DNA from: Phymatolithon calcareum
Lineage: Eukaryota > Rhodophyta > Florideophyceae > Hapalidiales
Direction: 5' to 3'
Assembly: GCA_977006965.1 (NCBI GenBank)
Contig: OZ345363.1
Location: 2,480,001-2,544,000 of the forward strand
Length of the DNA stretch: 64,000 bases
The first letter of the stretch is position 1, and the number at the start of each line of letters is the position of its first letter. This document shows, piece after piece, positions 9,550 to 20,959 of the stretch. The notes under the pieces are model-generated. The model worked only from the letters and a program-made list of their open reading frames with translations, was not told where the DNA came from and did not search any database. The position numbers and the translations under genes are program-made.

Positions 9550-12041
9550 TTGGGGAGAAAAACAATGTCATAACCAAAGCTAGCGTTGTGCGTGGTATGG
9601 TTCTATGACCTCTCAAAAGTACAGTTCAAGAACTGCGCGGCTGGGGCTTAACAAACTTACCTGTATTCTGGCGCATAGTATTTTCGGAGCTTTACATTGC
9701 AAAATAGAGCCGGAGTCTGTGGCACTACATTATATGCATAAATCCTTATCGTCCGTGGACCACTGATTTGTACAATCAATGCATGGTTTGAGCAGTCACA
9801 AGAGCACAGTTTGAGAAACTATGAGTGCACTATGTTCTACAGTCGTTTATGGTAGCGTCTGTGCGCATTTTTGAGCTGTAGGGTCGATGGTTCGCAAACT
9901 AGGCCACTGGTTCTAGATCTAATTCTTTGAAACGATAGAATTCACAGCTTGCAAGTCCAAAACGGGAGAACGGGAAGTGCATTGTTCAATGCGATCACGA
10001 CTTGCAAATATCGTACTGGAGCAGAGTATTATGTAGTTGCGATACAGGAAAGGTACTATCACGCAAGCTGGAAAGGGATCCTAGAAATCAATCGCGAGAC
10101 GAGTTAATTTCGTTCCTTCTGAATATCTAGAGCTCAAGCAAAAAGATAGAAGACCATAAGTGGTAATGAGAAAATCAGAATTTGTTCTTTGGAATCAGCA
10201 GTTGTCGACATAAACGGGAAAGGAGCTCTTACCGTCTCGTTTTCTCGTTCAAGAGAAGGTCTCTTCGACGCACGATCTGTAGGGGTGAGAAAAAGTCAAT
10301 GTACCATAGAAAATAGTGGTCAGGTTATGAAGTAAGTCAGAGTGAGCGCTGTGCCATCTCACTGGCAATCTTAAATCGCACTGTATATGTCTCTTGTTGT
10401 AAAACAAGACAGTGGCTTGAAAATGCGAGGACGGTCAATGGCGAAACAAGAAAGCAAAGAAAGAAACTGCCGGCACACGACTTAGGGAAGATCCTACAGC
10501 GCGACCACGTCCAGTGGCAACCTGCAAGTGTCAGCTCGTAATATCGGACAGACCTGACAGTCGAAATAATCACAGGAGGGGAGGTCCGAGAGATCGCCAA
10601 GTTCGGTCACTGACTCGCACGTGCGTATCGAAGTAGCCGCAAGACCTGACAGTGATAGGATATTGTCGCTATTCGTGGGATGTGCTATGCAACCCCCAGC
10701 CAGTAGGTTGGAGAATCAGATAGCTTATAAGGCACCGCTCATCGCAGCGAGTAAAGGATCGCATCTCAAGAAAAACGCAATTTGCGAGAGCGAGTGCCGA
10801 CTGCCTTGGAGACCCTGAGAGTGCAATAGCGCGAAATGGGAGTGTAAACGAACTTGGAGACGATGGAGATCTCTGTTGACCAAATATCAATCCCATGCAA
10901 CCATGAAAGTGTGAATCAAGGTAGATATAAAGTGTCAGAAGGCGACAATTCGATACGAAGAGCAATCAGAGCATGGGATCGCGAGCTTGCACGGCGCTGG
11001 AGGCAACTTGAACTTACGAGCAACCGCTGCAAAATGGAGCTGGAAATTTCTTAAATGCCTTGCACGACGTTTGTGTCCGTAGGACGGAAACTGCGCGCAG
11101 GAATTAAATACTGTACTACATGCACGACGGCGGCGTCACGTAGGTGCAAAACATAATTTTTTTGGAAAAACATACACTGGAGGAGAAAACAATCGATAAT
11201 TCTGCAAATTTTGTCTCGTCAACTAGCCACTCTCGAGTTTTAAAGTCTCGAAATTGTTGCCGCACGTGGTAAATGCTCATCGACAGATCGGTATTTACCA
11301 TGTGTTGCACCGAGGTGATGAGACAGAAAATGCTGAAATATCTGAGTTCATTTGTTCCATTTCCTAGAAAACCCAGCCGGAAACCGTGGAACATGATGAA
11401 GGTTACGAGGCGGCTAGATTGCGCCCCCCACAACATCAACCCAGCTCTGCTGTAGTTGGGGAAAGTTTACCACCTCGCATCGCGTCACTACAAGCTTCTC
11501 AAATTTATGCCGCGATTCTCCGCCAAGCGGAAATTCGATATAGCAGATTCTTGGTACACTGAATGCAATGAAGTGTGATATTTTGAAAGAATTAGAGAAG
11601 AGAACCACCGAATTGTGCAAGTCCCTGCAGTGAACGTGTGGTACATGACCTTGTACGCCTATGAGCCGGAGCACAGGGTGAGGTCGAGGATCTTCCACGA
11701 ACGAGGCAGAGTCTGATACGCGAAAGTGAGCCCTTCCAGATCCCTGTGATATCACAGACGTACAGCTCATGGCCACTCGAGATTACACCTGGCTACCGAT
11801 TCTGCGACTTATCATGATGTACACTGTACTTTCGTTCTCCAGGAAGTACAGCGCGACCCTTCATTGAATTGCGGGACGGAAGAGGGATAATCTGTCCCAT
11901 GTTGAACGACTTTGCGAAGGCGGCGTGTCCGGTCTATCATTGATTTACTTCTCAGTCGCAAGTGACGATTTAAAATCTCGTCATAACTGCGCCTTGGGAA
12001 AGGCGTGGTCTGCTTTGTGCACTGATGTCATAGTATAGATC
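9550..12041. other. No recognisable gene
   Basis: Only short frames up to 120 codons on alternating strands are present, none with a known motif. Base composition is near that of the flanks. I see no repeats or terminal structures here. Confidence 0.4.
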
Positions 12042-13233
12042 ATGATGTCTGCGAGAAAGGAATTTTTCGGGGCTATAAACATGACTGTAGAGGATTCCCC
12101 CAGACGGAGACAAGATCGGCAAATACCGGACTGGTTAAAGTCTATTGGTGGAAAACGCGAGGCCAGTCACTTCGTTCACAACGTAGTGGTGCACCTAGAG
12201 CGTACGAATCAGCTTCCGATTCAGAGAGAGCAATCGAAGAGAGCACGGCGCTCTGTGTTGTCTATGGAGCCGATGCGGCCAAATGATGATCCCCTGCGAC
12301 CTTATCGCACGGTTGCGGTACGGTTTATTCGAACTGCAGTGTTGCGTGCCATGAACGACGGCAGAACTGCTGCAAGGCTTCACCTGTACAAGTCCTTTTT
12401 GTTCGTTGTGGAAGAAGTTGCGAAATATTGAACTCCATTCTCGAGAAGGGCCGCAGGGCTGGAGGTTATTCTTTGTGACCCTGCGTCCGACGTGGAGAGG
12501 GATGTTCCTGCAGTTATAGAGGAAAGCATCTGGAATATTGATAGGGCACAAATGGGCGAAGATGGATATCACTCTAACAAAGAAGCTTTGGACAAGCTGA
12601 CGGAACGATTCCCAAGTCTCAGCTTGACCTTGAAATAAAGGAAGAAGGTTCTGGAGGTTCCGGCCGTATTTCGAGCGAGAGGTGGGTTTAATGTTGGCGA
12701 TGACGATCTTGGAGGCGAAAATTCTACCGGTGGGTAAGGTCACCTGTTTCTTGATGTGGAGGAGGTTGTATCGTTGCACACAATTGCAACTGGTTTACAA
12801 GTGGACACGTATAAGATGCAAACGCACAAGGTTGTTCTGGGAGCCTCTGAACTCTCCCTCCGCACAATTCACATTATGGTAATCGGATTGCGGGGATTGA
12901 TTTTGAAGGTCCTTAAGAAGGATCTGTCTAGCGTGGAGGCGGGAGCGCTGGGAGCCATTGAACATCGATAACTCAAGAAAGATGACGTCATTGCCACGTT
13001 AATTGTCGGAAATCGAAACGACACTGAGTCCGTGAGGAAAGGCCTGGAAAAGGAGCGCGCTTTTAAATTTTTATGTCCTATAGCTAATATTGCGCGATGA
13101 AACGAATCTAAGAGAATGAGCGGGCAGAGGCAGCTAGGAGGGAATCGAGCACGAGGTCCAGTGTGGACAGGTCAGCGATTCCGCAATATCGTATTGTGGA
13201 GAATGAAGCTGATTACGACGTTTCGTGGATGGC
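12042..13233 (+). pseudogene. Decayed 1.2-kb coding region of unknown family
   Basis: Reading one plus-strand frame from the ATG at 12042 gives convincing protein-like sequence interrupted by only four stops before 13098: TGA at 12429, TAA at 12636, TAA at 12735 and TAA at 12969. Examples are WNIDRAQMGEDGYHSNKEAL, GGFNVGDDDLGGENSTG and HKVVLGASELSLRTIHIMV. After a frameshift near 13090 it continues as ENERAEAARRESSTRS and AIPQYRIVENEADYDVSWM up to a consensus donor GTGAGT at 13234, so the source gene was probably spliced. I recognise no domain. A 194-codon antisense frame (12195-12779) covers part of it and looks like a shadow. Confidence 0.55.
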
Positions 13234-13239
13234 GTGAGT

Positions 13240-14998
13240 ATATTGCATTGACGACCTTGTTTATATGTGCTCTGTTATTCAAGTTATAGCTATTGTATTA
13301 GGCAACGATTTTATTTATCGAAAGCTGTGCTCTAACAGTGCTATCTTGTTGAATTTGTTTTCAAACTCTCAAATATGAGCTTCAGTTGATTTTATTTTCA
13401 AAGTTTGCCCAACGATGTCTCTCTTACCTGCAATTATTTCGCGTATAGTTTTCTTAGGCTTCTAGCAGTACCTGAGCTGTCATCCATGAATGGGCATTAA
13501 ATTTCGAAAAATAGAAAATCGTAGGGATGAGGTCAGGTAGAGGGAGGAGATACTAAAGATTGTTTCAGAAAGCATCCGTTCATGGAAGTTGAGAAAATAC
13601 GTTGCGCAGACACTGTCAGTTTCCCCGAACGGATCATTACTGCTGGAAAGAAAGCTCGGACAGATCTGGATACCTGCTAGTGTGACTAGCGGCGTCAGCA
13701 GTCCTCGTCCAAGTTATCCGGAAAACATTGCGCTGCGGAAGAGCGGAATTAATCGCAGACGTTTGTCGCTCAGACCTCGCGTAGGATGTCGATGTAGACG
13801 TAGTCTGTGACAGAGCGTACAGGGATGCAACGCTATGAACAAATTCGGAATCACAAGAACTATCGCTCCATGCCATAGAGCTTTCGTACATCAAATGTCC
13901 GTCTCCATCAGAGAACGTAATAGGGTCACTGCGACCCAAAATTACACGCCTTTGGCGTCCACTGTCGACATCCTTGTATGGAGCATCAACTGCCGTGACG
14001 AATTCCGCTTCTCCTTACACACATCATCTTCTCTAACGTCAACCGTGAGTCCTAAAGATTCACATAAGTCGAAATAGGACGAAAAATGAAGATCGATTCG
14101 GATGCATTTCTCTACAGCAATTGAAAGTGCATAGAATTGCGACGGAAAGGGTTCGCACCGAAACGACACTCTTCGCAACGTTAAAGATCTAAAATCTGCG
14201 AGCGTGCAATCATAGGACTTTTTTTAAGCAACAACTCTGAGGATGGAATAACGCGCGAGAGCTCTGGATGATCGGTCCGCAATGCATCTACGACGTTTCG
14301 GCGCGCAAGCAGCAGAATCCTCGCGCTTCTCTTGTCATCATTACTCAATGCGGATAGGGATGCACTTAGAGTCATTATTAGGCTGATGGCTGCAGACATG
14401 CTTGCTGTCAGCGCATTAATTCGGCGTTCTGGACTTGCTCGCTGGTGTTGAAGATTACGAACATCTTCTCCAATTTTATCAATTTCGGCATCCTAAGTTT
14501 CCATGGTAGTACCTTGGCGACAGAGGTAATGATAAGCGTTATGCGACCTGGAGCGCGCGAAAAATACGGAAAATGAAATCTATTGTAGTAGTGGTCGCGT
14601 GCCATATTCGACAGTACTCTATTGCTGTACAGCATGTCAAGGCGCGTGCAGTCTGGAAACTGGGCATATGCAGTTTAAAACTGCATCTCGGAGAAGAAGG
14701 GCACCAGTTTTTGAATCTATATTGAATGTATGCGCGCTGATCACAATTTTTCTGAACCTCAAATTCGTGGAAGAACAACGAGGGAAATATTTGGCACTCT
14801 CTTCTTCGTCTCTCGCACTTGATCTGGTCGTAATATTAATTTCTCGTGTTGTTCTCTTTACTAGCCTACTTTTGGGGCTTTCAATCATGAGCCTCCATTT
14901 CACTCGAGCTTCGCAAAAAAGGCGAAGCCGTCGCCGTCTCTCTGATATTCCCCAATTTGTGCCGTCTTCTCAGATGCTCCGTGTCAGGCTCAGGATTT
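13240..14998. other. Short coding-like segments, no assignable gene
   Basis: Several minus-strand frames follow one another: 14408-14635, 14181-14399, 13942-14178 and 13637-13939. The second includes KRSARILLLARRNVVDAL and the third DLCESLGLTVDVREDDVC, which look like real protein, so a decayed minus-strand gene of about 1 kb is possible. A plus frame at 14599-15000 has hydrophobic stretches but overlaps these. No family was recognised. Confidence 0.3.
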
Positions 14999-15001
14999 AG
15001 A

Positions 15002-15633
15002 CAACACTGCAATTGCATCTTTGAACGCCCCGTCTGCTTGGGATGCAGCCTTCGATAGCAATGAGCAAATCAATTCCGCTGGACTCTCTAACTCTCTTCC
15101 AAGTGCACTGCAGGGAGCCGAATTTGACATTTTGAGCCATGACAGATTATATACGCAAGACTAAGAGTCTATTGCAGAAGTTTTTGATGAAAATGAAGAC
15201 GCGACTCACGATATCGATCTGACGATAGTGCCTCTATCGGAAAGTGCTGGAAAAGTCCCCACAGGCAGCGATGATGAACTAAAAAACACCGCTCTGATTC
15301 CGAACTGGCTTGTACTATGGTATTTAATCATGACCACGGGCAGCAGAAGACTGACGAAAGAAGGTTACCAGTCAGTGCGCAGTCTTGTTGAAACGTTCTA
15401 CTACGATATGGGAAGCCCAACGGAGAACGAAAGCGAAACTCCCACACTCATACAAGCAACGTCTTCTAAAGTATTTGGTTCCACGTGGCGAGGACCACCA
15501 AGAGCGAGTAGACTTGACTAAAGCAGGAGCGCGAAGCACATCGAAAAACACCGAAGGATATTGTCAAACTGCGTTTCACATCATTCTACCCAGTGAGTAC
15601 GCGCACGCAGATGTCGCTTCTCCGGATGTCTGA
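15002..15633 (+). pseudogene. CACTA-like element, N-terminal coding fragment
   Basis: A plus-strand frame from 15002 reads through an acidic region (SLNAPSAWDAAFDSNEQ) with one stop (TAG at about 15161) into IPNWLVLWYLIMTTGSRRLT and KEGYQSVRSLVETFYYDMG. Coding sense then moves to the frame of 15385-15633 (LLKYLVPRGEDHQERVDLT). Acidic leader plus a Trp-rich helical segment suits the start of a long transposase, but there is no diagnostic motif here. Confidence 0.45.
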
Positions 15634-15639
15634 CCTCGG

Positions 15640-16729
15640 CTTTGCTCCAACACCCTGTCTGCCTTACTTCATACGCCGTCCTATTACCCAGATTTTGTCG
15701 ACACATGGCCAATTCTTTCCGCGAGAGAATGGTTTTACGGCCCTAAAAAAGCAATGTAAGTGGACTTTTCGAGCTCTACAGACCCCTCCCATGCATTTGC
15801 TGAGGTCGGTGACATTGAAATATCCATCTTCTGCAAACGTTTCCCTTGGTTGAGACCGTTTTGCGGTGCTTTTCCATACTTTCCGCTACTTCAGGATATT
15901 TTGACTGGTTGCCTGGTACTGTTTGCCACACGTTCAAAGTTGCGCATAACAAGAGATCTACAGATTTAATATTCTCAGAAGAAAACAAGTGCACTCCCTC
16001 CTCTCGTGACCGGGAAATATCTAGCGTATTCTCCTTTGTTACCTACACTTCTCCAATGGACAGCGTGACAACGGAAATACCGGACCTACCCCTTAACGTG
16101 GACTTGGAGGAGGAATAAGATTGTGACGGTGATCGACGGAAGAAAAGGAAGAAGAGGTCCCCAGAGATGGAAGAGGCCATGAAAAAGCGGCCTACTGCAA
16201 TTAAGGAGCTAAAATCACAAAAATCCAGGACGTGGCGCACCGGGAAGAAGCCATTGCTTAAACCAAGTGATTTCGTTACGTTATTAGAGCTTACCTCTGC
16301 CAAAACGAGGCAAAAAGATTCAACAGGTGGTCGATCAAATTCCATATTGCTAACTGCCACTGACGAGCTAGCTCGGCTCTGTGTTGTCCACCGATTCTGG
16401 ACAGAACAGGAAGAGAAGAGTAGGCATGTCTTCTGCATTGTTGTGGGATGAGCTTAGAGGATATGCAGCAAGCCATGATGACTGACGGAAGACGCCTTTC
16501 CAGCTTTTGCAGCCCTCTTTGTTACGTTACAAGGACTATGTTTATTGATGTGAGATCCATTGGTTTATTTAAAGCACATGGAGGAAAACGTGGGCCCCAA
16601 AAATACACTACCATTAGCAGTGAGGGAACATTGTCAACCGGTGATCGATACTTCATTTACAGGTTCGTTCTATTCTGGGACGGGTTCCAAATTCAGACAG
16701 GGAAGCAGGCGTCAGGCGAGGGATAGTAC
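15640..16729 (+). pseudogene. CACTA-like element, central coding fragments
   Basis: Fragments in shifting plus frames continue the element: GYFDWLPGTVCHTFKVAHNK in 15846-16118, a very basic, Glu-rich segment after it, then ILLTATDELARLCVVHRF in 16167-16451 and VYLKHMEENVGPKNTLPL in 16560-16742. Stops and shifts separate them. The basic stretch may be a nuclear-localisation or DNA-contact region. These are assigned to the element by order and strand only. Confidence 0.35.
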
Positions 16730-17365
16730 ATGCTATGCATGAATCATCCTCCTAAGTCGAGAGCATCTCCAAAAGCTGTACGAATTCTAACGCTGTCTCC
16801 CCCTGGAGTGAAGACAGCGGCTGCTCTACGCCAAATACAATCAGACAGGATTGAAGGAATGACGGCTGGTTTTCTTGATGTTGACGCCTACGGTAACCAA
16901 CGTCGAATCTTTCCAGATTTTTTGGGTTGTGTAGGTGACACTCCTGCCCTAAATTCTGTCCTTGACGTACTTGGACACAATGCGGCGGCATGCTGGCATC
17001 TATCTCGATACACTCGTGTTTTGTCCACAATCGTCGGAAGCAAATATTCTTCAGATGACGGACTTCTCTGCCAAACTGCTACGTCGCGCGGATTTCTGCA
17101 GCACGTTGCAGAGCATGACTGTGGAGCTAAGAGAGAAACTTGCCGCCTTCTGGGTATGAAACATAATCCAGACCTTATGGAACTGCTTTTACACATGTTA
17201 CGCACTGCGCGTTTCGAGGCTCGAAATAGTATCCCTGTACCATCTAAAGGTCTAAAGCTTCTTTCCCACCATCTTGATCCCTATCGGGCGTGTTTTATTG
17301 GCACTGGCCATCTAGTGACCGGGCACCCAGGGACGCCATCACTCCCGCTTACCGACTTCTACTAA
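16730..17365 (+). pseudogene. TNP2-like transposase core fragment
   Basis: A 211-codon frame holds the most diagnostic part of the element: ALRQIQSDRIEGMTAGFLDV, then CVGDTPALNSVLDVLGHNAA and WHLSRYTR, which parallel the GDxPA and GHxA..C..CR region of TNP2-like transposases. Near its end LDPYRACFIGTGHLVTGHPG precedes a stop at 17363. The next frame (17290-17640) overlaps it, so a frameshift near 17330 is likely. Catalytic residues of this family are not well enough known to me to score. Confidence 0.45.
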
Positions 17366-17703
17366 GTGTAGAGTGTCTCAAGTATATAGAGCAGTTCATG
17401 ATGGCGTTTTTAGCAGAAGCTGGCTTGCCTACCCAGAACAGGCTCTTCGATCTTAAAAAATGTCTCTTTTCCATGTCAGTGACAGAAAAGTTTGGTATCG
17501 GCACTATTGCGGAGCTGGCGTTGGTCTACAGATGCTCTGCATCATCCGATTCCGCTCAAGGGGCGCTCAGGTTAAGCGACAGTACCTCCGCAGCCGTGGC
17601 CATTGTAGGTTCTTGTTCGATTTTTGTTGCTAAACTTTAGCGAAAACCAGAGCTTGCACGTGATGGCTCTGTCGCTTGGGAGCATTTTATCTAGAGCGGA
17701 GGT

Positions 17704-18642
17704 ATGGCGAATGTTTTCAATATTCAGAAACAAGTGGATGAACATCTTTCTAAAACAAGAAAGATATGCGCGTTTCCATATGCGAGCACTCTAGCTTTGG
17801 AAGATATTAAGCTCCCTGCAGCTAACAGGCTGCATACTTCAAAACATCCGAAAGAGTGTATCCTGGCCATAAAATTGCTTAATAAGGCCAACGTTCACAG
17901 ACTCTGTGAGCTGGCTTACACAACATTGCCAATGTTACCACATGTATGCTATTTCGTGGAATTGGTGCTGGAAAAGGCCCACCAGTTCCTCAATAGACTT
18001 CTCAAGAGATCTAACAATAGGAATGCACTATTAACTTCGATTCACAGTGCAGCTATTGATGACTGGCAAGGAAGGATAACTGCAGCTACCTCCAGAGTTC
18101 AACGTAGCGACAATAACTCTATCAGAGAGAGCATTGGCTTGTTTTCAGGAAGAAAGGCTGTGCAGCTGTTGAATGGCGTACTAATTGTACAGCATAAGCG
18201 GCAAGTCATGAGAGCAATAGGGCCTCGGCATATCATCCAATATGAGCTCTTTTCTCAGGCTCAATCAGTCCTATCTCGCAAAATAGGCGGGGAATACTCT
18301 TTTTCATGGTCAATCCAAGCTCTATGGGAACTTTTGTCCCCAAGAAGTTTGAATTGTCAACAAACAGGAGATCAAGTTTATTCCCAGCTACAAATAGGGC
18401 TACCTAATGACATTCAGCACTGTACTGTCCACATGGGGGACTACGTTATATCAACTCATCTAAGCGGTGTTCCAGGTCCAAGTTTCCGACGCGGAGATGT
18501 TGTGGAAACGGTTTGCTGTTGCTCTCATGACGTCTCATTTCACTACACTTTCTTAATTCAGACGAACTGTTTGTCTTATCAAGGAACATTTGAAATGAAC
18601 AGTGCTCCATGTCTATGTTCCGAAGAGACGTGTGGGGCTTGA
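17704..18642 (+). CDS. CACTA-like element, intact C-terminal open frame (312 codons)
   Basis: This is the longest uninterrupted piece of the element, beginning ATGGCGAATG. ECILAIKLLNKANVHRL and TTLPMLPHVCYFVELVLEKA followed by HQFLNRLLKRSNNRNALL look like the helical C-terminal region of CACTA/TNP2-like transposases (an E..LE.xH...K..SNN pattern). The Cys/His-rich tail (VETVCCCSHDVSFHYTF, APCLCSEETCGA) ends exactly where the conserved 3' repeat begins. An internal start is likely an artefact of decay upstream; the real protein probably continued from 17.6 kb. Confidence 0.45.
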   Translation: MANVFNIQKQVDEHLSKTRKICAFPYASTLALEDIKLPAANRLHTSKHPKECILAIKLLNKANVHRLCELAYTTLPMLPHVCYFVELVLEKAHQFLNRLLKRSNNRNALLTSIHSAAIDDWQGRITAATSRVQRSDNNSIRESIGLFSGRKAVQLLNGVLIVQHKRQVMRAIGPRHIIQYELFSQAQSVLSRKIGGEYSFSWSIQALWELLSPRSLNCQQTGDQVYSQLQIGLPNDIQHCTVHMGDYVISTHLSGVPGPSFRRGDVVETVCCCSHDVSFHYTFLIQTNCLSYQGTFEMNSAPCLCSEETCGA

Positions 18643-19033
18643 AACGATTAAGTTGGCACACTGTCTGTGGCCGGGTGGTTCGCTGGAAAAACGCCGAGGG
18701 TGCCGCCACACGGCGACCTTTGTAGAAAAAGAATTGGATCAAGGATGACCTGGCAACATGAGAAAATGGATCAATGGGAGAATGTGAAAGCCGCTTCGCG
18801 GCTTCCTTAGCCCGCCGCCACTGTAATACTTAGAGTGTAAGCACCTTGGAAGGTGTAAGCAGCGGCTCTAGGGTTTACCCTTGGTGAAACTTTATGGTGT
18901 AAGTACGCATCGAAGCCTACGGTACTGTAATGCTATCTGTAAGGGTTGCTCTAAGACAAGCAGTAATGATAATTTGAAGGGAGCTGGTCTTATAGGAAAT
19001 GGAGGCTATGATAGTGCCGTTTGGACGCCACAG
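18630..19033 (+). repeat. 3' terminal region of the CACTA-like element, copy 1
   Basis: It is collinear with the reverse complement of 49422-49833 from TGTGGGGCTTGAAACG through a GCCGCTTCGCGGC hairpin (about 18790-18812), a TGTAA-rich block (18819-18945) and on to GACGCCACAG at 19033. Blocks GGTGTAAGTACGCATCGAA and ACTGTAATGCTATCTGTAA are nearly identical in the two. The reading frame upstream ends inside the repeat, so it is the element end and not a random repeat. Confidence 0.75.
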
Positions 19034-20955
19034 GAAGACTCTCTTCCTCAAGAACAAATACAACGAGAATAAATACTATGTTGCCGTACGCCCGTGCGTA
19101 CAAACTGACGACCAGGAACCCAGACTACAATACAAGCTAGAAAAGTTTAGAAAAGCCACCGAGAGACCCATCTTCTTTGCCAAGATTGACATCAGTATGC
19201 ATCCGTACAATTGGGGTTGATGTCAATAATACTACAACACAGAACGAAAAGGAATGCGCAGTGTTTTTCGCTATCACACGTTCCGATAGATACCCTGGTA
19301 GAAAAAGATAGCGATATATTGCGCAAAAAATATCTAATTCGTCTTCTCTTCTCTACTTCCAAGGCTACTGGCCTATAAACCTACCCACCACAAAATAGGG
19401 AGCCCCAAAAGACTAAGCCATCTTTCGACGCTTCTGTACACCACCTCCACTTGCCCTACATGGCTTAATATGGCTCTAGCGTCCTTCTGTAGCGGTGAAC
19501 CTCGCCTTGTATCCCTTCACGGATCTGTCTACTGCGTCTCCCAGGGGACATGTTTTCATGGGTCCTGGGCAATTCGACTGCGCCTCTCGGGAGGACCGGT
19601 TGCGATGCAGGGCCGACCTTGCGGACTTTGTCGACCTCTTCGTCGATGTCAGCGTCCCGTGGCGGTGGTAGTGCTGGAGGGTCTTCATCTTCAATACCTC
19701 CGCCACCGGCTCCCGCGGCAGGTTCTTCTTTCACCAATAGTTCCGTACTGATGACCACGCGTTCCACGCGCACCATCGATCGGTACCCAAACCGATATTC
19801 CGCCATTCTTCGCAGCCCGCAGAACTGCCTCCTTCTTCAGTGAGAGCCGTTGGGACGAGCGTGCGAGCTCGGCGTCTCAGAGTTGTCCCTTTTGAGATAT
19901 CGCGATCTGCCGCACGCCCCTGCAGGTCGTCTGGGCGCCGCATAGAATCCATCTCACTGTAAGTACCAAGCTTGTCCAGGCCACGCAGGCCGGAACATGG
20001 CGCGATCCCGAACCCCCGTCTCCTTCAGTTTCTAGGAGACAACTTTCCCTTTTCGCCCGTCGCTTCCTAGAATGCAGCCGTTGCATGTAGTTAGCTGCAG
20101 CAAATGACGTTTTGAAGCTGCACATGTCCTATCCTCCAAGCTGAATTGCTGATATTGTCATATCCCGGTTGGCGTCATTCTCTTCGATGTCCTCACATCG
20201 CAAAAACCAAGGTTGAAAAACTTTGCATATGCAGTTTTATCAAAAGACTACAATTTTGCAGCTTTCAAACCGTGATTTTTATGGTTTTCAGATATTTTTT
20301 CTCCTCCAGTGTTTATTGGAAAGTCCAAACTTCACTATATTTGAGATATGTTCGATTGTAATTACAACAAGTTTCAAAGCGTATCACTCAATTTGATATG
20401 ATATCACCATGTGTTGCATTGTTATCAGTTAGGTTTGAACGAGAGCTATCCCTTTCCGTCGAGCTCTGGCAGAAACCTGCACTGTCTGTTCTTCAGTTGT
20501 TAATTGCATATCGATATTTCCTCCTCTAACGGTTGCGCTCATAACTACCTCGTGATGCTCGCTAAGATTTTTATCGTACTCGCCTTTCTCTTCTTCGAAC
20601 GATCAATGCATTCGGCCAAGTTTTAGACTTTCCATTTCCCTCTCTTCTAGGTCCTGTCACTCGCTAAGCCTCATGTCCAGTGGCGATGTATGGCCGTATC
20701 TATTGCTATGAATCAATCGATGTAATGAAAATTTGAATTTGACACTGAAGAAGTTACACGCGACTTCTGGTCTAGCCATGTTTGCTGCATATTTCCTAAA
20801 CTCACCGGTATTCCTGAAGACTCTACGACATGGTAGCTAAATGGCGAAATACCTATTCAGTCGTTGAAATGCCCTATTATGCCGCTGTTGAGAATCTGGA
20901 TGTTTGACTTATTCTGGAGATTACCTTGAGGACCATGTCCTTTGTGTGGTTATGA
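19034..20955. other. No firmly supported gene
   Basis: A Pro- and acid-rich minus frame at 19465-19806 (GAGGGGIEDEDPPALPPP) and neighbouring minus frames up to 20125 could be a decayed gag-like or disordered protein region, but several other frames are open over the same bases because GC content is locally higher. 20130-20950 shows nothing. Confidence 0.3.
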
Positions 20956-20959
20956 AAAT

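Larger units (their letters stand above)
15002..19033 (+). mobile_element. CACTA (En/Spm)-like transposon, decayed
   Basis: From about 15.0 kb the plus strand reads as one long transposase-type coding region broken by frameshifts and stops, followed at 18.63-19.03 kb by a non-coding 3' end that recurs inverted at 49.42-49.83 kb. The 3' end holds six TGTAA units in about 130 bp, the kind of subterminal repetition known from En/Spm elements. Coding hallmarks are a GDTPALNSVLDVLGHNAAAC block, comparable with the gDxPA...GHxaxxxCxxC region of TNP2-type transposases, and a downstream ELVLEKAHQFLNRLLKRSNN block. I could not find the 5' terminal repeat, so the left limit is where coding character begins. 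The superfamily is an inference from these motifs and the subterminal array. Confidence 0.5.

Noticed and set aside
12195-12779. Minus-strand open frame of 194 codons
   Set aside because: The plus strand over the same bases gives more protein-like sequence across a longer span, so the minus frame is taken as its shadow.
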